From Candidatus Pacearchaeota archaeon (lineage in GTDB: Archaea; Nanobdellota; Nanobdellia; Pacearchaeales; GW2011-AR1): a stretch of DNA of 64,000 nt. Under the pieces are notes generated by a model. That model did no database searches, was not told the DNA's origin, and worked only from the letters and a program-made list of their open reading frames with translations. Below, piece by piece: positions 60,882-64,000 of the stretch. Location: contig JAVZCO010000001.1 in NCBI GenBank assembly GCA_038874355.1, positions 1-64,000 on the forward strand, written 5' to 3'. Each line of letters opens with the position of its first letter. The first letter of the stretch is position 1. The position numbers and the translations under genes are program-made.

Positions 60882-60885
60882 GATT

Positions 60886-61545
60886 ATGTTTAAGAAGAAA
60901 TGTAGATTTTGTGGAAAAATTATAAGAAAAGGATTTAATTACTGTCCCTTTTGCGGAAATAAAACAGAAGAAAATATAAATGAAGATTATGGTTTTTTAG
61001 GAAAAAACGATTCTATAGAATTCCCTAATTTTGGAATTTCTTTTTTAGATAAAATGTTTAATTCCTTAATCAAAGAATTTGAAAGACAATTTATAGAAAT
61101 AGATAAAGAAATAGCAAAAGAAAAAAATAAAAAGAAAGATATTGAAAATGGAATAAGTATAAGTATATCTACAGAACCTGGAAAATCTCCAAAAATAGAA
61201 GTAAGTGATTTATCCGGGAAAAAAAGAATAAAAGAAAAAAATATAAATGTAACCCCTAGAAAAATTCAAGAGATAACAGAAGAAGAAATTAAGAAAATAG
61301 CAAAACTTCCTAGACAAGAAGCAGAAACAAAGGTTAGAAGATTAAGTAATCGCATAATTTATGAGATTAATTTACCTGGAGTTAAAAATATAAAAAATGT
61401 TTTTATAAACAAATTAGAAAATAGTATAGAAATAAAAGCTTTCTCGAAAGAAAAAGTTTATTTTAAATTAATTCCTGTAAATTTACCTATCATAAACTAT
61501 ACATTAAAAGAAGAAAAATTAATATTAGAACTTGCGGAAAAATAA
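60886..61545 (+). CDS. Zinc-ribbon protein with Hsp20/alpha-crystallin-like C-terminal domain
   Basis: The 219-residue protein starts CRFCGKIIRKGFNYCPFCGNK (residues 6-26), a zinc ribbon. A helical and charged linker follows, then a beta-rich C-terminal domain: RRLSNRIIYEINLPGVKNI, KNVFINKLENSIEIKAFSKEKVYFKLIPVNLPII (split in text) and LKEEKLILELAE. This is the Hsp20-like/CS fold. A chaperone role is inferred. It starts from an interlocked promoter with the endonuclease V-like gene. Confidence 0.75.
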   Translation: MFKKKCRFCGKIIRKGFNYCPFCGNKTEENINEDYGFLGKNDSIEFPNFGISFLDKMFNSLIKEFERQFIEIDKEIAKEKNKKKDIENGISISISTEPGKSPKIEVSDLSGKKRIKEKNINVTPRKIQEITEEEIKKIAKLPRQEAETKVRRLSNRIIYEINLPGVKNIKNVFINKLENSIEIKAFSKEKVYFKLIPVNLPIINYTLKEEKLILELAEK

Positions 61546-61695
61546 AAAATTTAAAAAAGAAAGATAAATCTAAAGAATTTAATAGGATTGGTATAAATTT
61601 TTTAATCTTAATAAAAAGAAAGAGGAATATTATAATAAATAAAATATTCTTTTTAAAAACTATAAACTTAAATACCCATAATTATCTTTATTATA

Positions 61696-61839
61696 ATGGA
61701 AAAAACATGCCAAAAATGTAAAGGAACTGGAGTTATAAAAGAAAAAGACGGAACTATTCATACTTGTTGGGATTGTTTAGGAGAAGGAAAAATGGATCAG
61801 CACAGCAAAGATGTTAAAGAATCTGGAATAAAGGTATAA
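61696..61839 (+). CDS. Tiny DnaJ-type zinc-finger protein
   Basis: A 47-residue protein with CQKCKGTGV and, after 14 residues, CWDCLGEGK. These are two CxxCxGxG motifs, the unit of the DnaJ zinc finger that binds one zinc. No J domain is present. It is preceded by AATACCC and AT-rich sequence and precedes the MFS gene by about 40 nt. It may act as a chaperone or zinc-binding adaptor. It is too short for most gene finders. Confidence 0.72.
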   Translation: MEKTCQKCKGTGVIKEKDGTIHTCWDCLGEGKMDQHSKDVKESGIKV

Positions 61840-61881
61840 AAATAAAGATTTTTAAATCAGAGAATAAAGTTATCTCTTTAT

Positions 61882-63327
61882 ATGAAAAAAAGAAATATAA
61901 AAATAAACAAAAAAAAATTAGAAAAAGATAATAAAAAAGAAGAATTAATTAAAAAATCAAAATCTCATTCTTTAAAAGACGCCGCTTTTGTAAATGCTAC
62001 TGTTGGTTTTGGTGATTCTTATATTTCACCTTACATGATAGAATTAAAAGCAACAAATCAGCAGATTGCTGCTTTAACTTCCATACCAAATTTAATTGCG
62101 CCATTAGCTCAGTTGTTTACATCTAAATTAATGAAAAAATATTCTAGAAAAAGAATATTTAGTATAGCTATATTAATTCAGTCTATTTTATGGATCCCTA
62201 TAATTTTAGTTTCAATTCTATTTTTAAAAGATATAAAATACGCTCCATTACTAGTTATTATTTTTTGGACAGTTTATGCTTCTCTTGGAAATTTGGCTGC
62301 TCCTGCCTGGAGTTCTTGGTTAGGGGATTTAATAAAAAAAGAAGAATTTGGAAGATTTTTTGGTTTAAGGAATAAAATTGGAGGAATTATTGCATTAATT
62401 TCTATGTTAATTGCTGGTATTATTTTAGATAAATTTAAGTTTTTTTCAGGAATAACAAATAATCAGGCATGGATTTTTTTTGGTTTTTCTATAATTTTTC
62501 TTTTTGCAATGATATTTAGGTTAATATCGCGATATTATGTTTTACAACAATATGAACCGGCTTTTAAATTCCAAGAGGAATATTATTTTTCATTTTTTCA
62601 ATTTGTAAAAAAAGCTCCTTTTAATAATTTTGGAAGATTTTCTATATATATTGCTTTTATTGTATTAGTAACTAATATTTCATCACCTTTTTATTCTATA
62701 TATATGTTAAGAGTTTTAAATTTTAGTTATTCTAAATTTATTCTAATTAATATATCTGCTACTATTGCAAGCTTTATTTTTATGCCTATATGGGGAAGAT
62801 TTGCAGATAAGTTCGGAAATATAACTATGTTAAAAATAACAAGTTTTTTAATACCATTAATATGTTTTGCTTGGCTTATTAATCCTAATTTTAGTTGGTT
62901 TTTTTATTTTATATTAGTAGCAAATTTTATTTCAGGATTTTCATGGGCTGGATTTAACTTAGCTGCAGGAAATTTTGTTTATGATGCCGCAACACCACAA
63001 AGAAGAAGCTTATGTGTTGCTTATACAAGTGTTTTAAATGGCGCTGGCGTATTTATTGGGGCCACTATTGGAGGTTTATTAGCAACACATCTTCCAGAAA
63101 AAGTTTTAATTTTTCATAAATTAATGTTTATTTCTTTGATATCTGGTATACTAAGATATGCCTTTGCTTTCCTCTTAGTTTTTAAAATAAAAGAGGTTAG
63201 AGAAATAAAACAAAAAGTAAGTTGGAAAGACGTTCCCTTAGTTTCAGAAATTTATAATATTAATAATTTCTTATTAAGAGAATTTCCTTTATTAGTAAAA
63301 AAACCATTTAAAAGAATAAAAATATAA
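61882..63327 (+). CDS. Major facilitator superfamily transporter
   Basis: The 481-residue membrane protein has a long Lys-rich N-terminus (about 35 residues) and about 11-12 hydrophobic helices from residue 37 to 440. The typical MFS cytoplasmic loop is suggested by TSKLMKKYSRKRIFSIA (about residues 77-93), and a second by GRFADKFGNITMLKI (about 313-327). Substrate is unknown. The C-terminal tail is basic. It is downstream of the tiny zinc-finger gene. Confidence 0.82.
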   Translation: MKKRNIKINKKKLEKDNKKEELIKKSKSHSLKDAAFVNATVGFGDSYISPYMIELKATNQQIAALTSIPNLIAPLAQLFTSKLMKKYSRKRIFSIAILIQSILWIPIILVSILFLKDIKYAPLLVIIFWTVYASLGNLAAPAWSSWLGDLIKKEEFGRFFGLRNKIGGIIALISMLIAGIILDKFKFFSGITNNQAWIFFGFSIIFLFAMIFRLISRYYVLQQYEPAFKFQEEYYFSFFQFVKKAPFNNFGRFSIYIAFIVLVTNISSPFYSIYMLRVLNFSYSKFILINISATIASFIFMPIWGRFADKFGNITMLKITSFLIPLICFAWLINPNFSWFFYFILVANFISGFSWAGFNLAAGNFVYDAATPQRRSLCVAYTSVLNGAGVFIGATIGGLLATHLPEKVLIFHKLMFISLISGILRYAFAFLLVFKIKEVREIKQKVSWKDVPLVSEIYNINNFLLREFPLLVKKPFKRIKI

Positions 63328-63386
63328 AATAAGAAAATTTAAAAATTACTTTTATATTATTAGAATTATATTAATAATAAATATAA

Positions 63387-63459
63387 GTCCTCGTAGCTCA
63401 GCAGGTAGAGCACACGACTGTTAATCGTGGGGTCGGAGGTTCGAGTCCTCCCGGGGACG
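63387..63459 (+). tRNA. tRNA-Asn (anticodon GTT)
   Basis: A 73-nt cloverleaf with acceptor GTCCTCG/CGGGGAC, discriminator G as expected for Asn, anticodon stem CACGA/TCGTG with loop CTGTTAA (anticodon GTT), and T arm GGAGG-TTCGAGT-CCTCC. It is one nucleotide before the stop of the convergent hypothetical gene. Confidence 0.95.
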
Positions 63460-63460
63460 T

Positions 63461-63760
63461 TTATTTATTTTTGTAATTTTTATACATCTTTTCTAAGATA
63501 TTAAAAACATTTCTAAATTGATTATTTCTTAAATTATCTGGAATTTTAAAATTATCTACAATAAGATTAACTAAAATTTCTAGTTCCAAACTTTCCTTTT
63601 TAAAATATTCTCTGAAATAAATATAAGATTCTAAACATTCTTGTAAATTTAAAGAACTTATAAAATCAGAGTTATAAAGATATTTTGAAGCTGCTATTTT
63701 TATATGCTCATAAGAACCTTCTTTAAGTAAAGCAAAATAAAAAATCTTATCAAATTTCAT
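63461..63760 (-). CDS. Small hypothetical helical protein
   Basis: The 99-residue protein starts MKFDKIFYFALLKEGSYEHIKIAASKYLY, is helical and has no Cys or membrane segment. The start at 63760 is preferred because the frame could extend to 63898 only by overlapping the nitroreductase gene, and a TATA-like TTTAATAAA lies about 26 nt before 63760. The function is unknown. Confidence 0.6.
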   Translation of the reverse strand: MKFDKIFYFALLKEGSYEHIKIAASKYLYNSDFISSLNLQECLESYIYFREYFKKESLELEILVNLIVDNFKIPDNLRNNQFRNVFNILEKMYKNYKNK

Positions 63761-63821
63761 TTCTAAAAATAAAAAAATAAATTTAATAAAATTTTTATAC
63801 TCTAGAATAATAATAATTTTA

Positions 63822-64000
63822 ATGAAACTCGATGAAGCAATAGAAAAAAGACATAGCGTAAGAAAATTTACTACTAAGAAACCGAATTGGCGTGACATAA
63901 TAGAAGCATTAGATGCTGCTAGATTAGCGCCTTCTGCTGGGAATATACAAACTTTAAGATTTATCTTGGTTGATGATAAAGAAAAAATAAAAAAAATAGC
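63822..64000 (+). CDS. Nitroreductase family protein (C-terminus beyond window)
   Basis: The first 59 residues show LDEAIEKRHSVRKFTTKKP and AARLAPSAGNIQTLRFILV, the FMN-binding N-terminus of nitroreductases, which reduce nitro compounds or act as NADPH:FMN oxidoreductases. The gene is cut off by the right edge. A TATA-like TTTTTATAC at 63792-63800 lies about 26 nt before the ATG, so it is leaderless. Confidence 0.88.
   Translation, partial: MKLDEAIEKRHSVRKFTTKKPNWRDIIEALDAARLAPSAGNIQTLRFILVDDKEKIKKI

Noticed and set aside
63761-63898. Longer start of the last hypothetical gene
   Set aside because: The extension is antisense to the nitroreductase gene; an ATG at 63760 with a TATA-like box upstream explains the data better.

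Overview
This AT-rich window comes from an archaeon, most likely a small-genome DPANN lineage of the Nanoarchaeota/Pacearchaeota/Woesearchaeota kind. The evidence is archaeal information processing (RfcS/RfcL clamp loader, FEN1, family B polymerase, RadB, TFS, Rpo11, aRF1, RNase P p30, eL41, Sec61-beta, CDC48, deoxyhypusine synthase), a tRNA with an intron at the canonical 37/38 position, and TATA-box promoters. Surface proteins carry the short TGN-type motif after their membrane anchor that I associate with this group. The lineage is inferred, because no rRNA is present.

Layout. 1-2024 holds the membrane-anchored part of a large Thr/Glu-rich surface protein that runs off the left edge. 2.2-8.3 kb: UMP kinase, RNase P p30, a MEMO-like protein and a pheS/DUF1599/pheT operon. 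8.3-10.1 kb: tRNA-Thr (with intron), tRNA-Gln and tRNA-Glu, a frameshifted threonylcarbamoyl-AMP synthase wedged between the last two, a methylguanine methyltransferase and ribosomal protein eL41. 10.2-17.6 kb: clamp loader, a thioredoxin-fold surface protein, a HerA-like ATPase, a nucleotidase, a RecB/Cas4-like nuclease and Trm5. 17.7-21.4 kb: a lineage-specific block of membrane proteins, four of which have a signal peptide, several helices and a charged tail. 21.4-26.4 kb: FEN1, a three-gene FHA-domain cluster and DNA polymerase B. 26.4-31.6 kb: beta-helix surface protein, rubrerythrin, NSUN RNA methylase and methionine aminopeptidase. 31.6-35.6 kb: CDC48 with an AbrB/zinc-ribbon regulator, signal peptidase, TFS and tRNA-Lys. 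35.7-44.4 kb: winged-helix regulator, SAM synthetase, SerRS, Nudix, phosphoesterase, topoisomerase I, RadB, AMMECR1 and Rpo11. 44.5-55.8 kb: a minus-strand run (coiled-coil, thioredoxin-like, glycosyltransferase, ScpB, aRF1, ValRS), Sec61-beta, a MinD cluster with two paralogous helical proteins, and a two-gene MetRS. 55.9-64 kb: DUF134 and DUF5320 genes, tRNA-Gly, Dus, deoxyhypusine synthase, an NlpC/P60-like protein, an endonuclease V homologue with altered catalytic residues, a zinc-ribbon/Hsp20-like protein, an MFS transporter, tRNA-Asn and a partial nitroreductase.

Two patterns stand out. First, most genes with their own promoter look leaderless: a TATA box sits 25-28 nt before the start codon. 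At several divergent pairs one self-complementary TATA box lies midway between two start codons only about 50 nt apart, so one box appears to serve both directions. In several promoters a perfect 14-20 bp palindrome lies between the TATA box and the start, as expected of an archaeal repressor site. Second, the genes without a known family cluster in membrane or cell-surface blocks, which are the best places to look for an undescribed system. No CRISPR array, insertion sequence or rRNA gene was seen.
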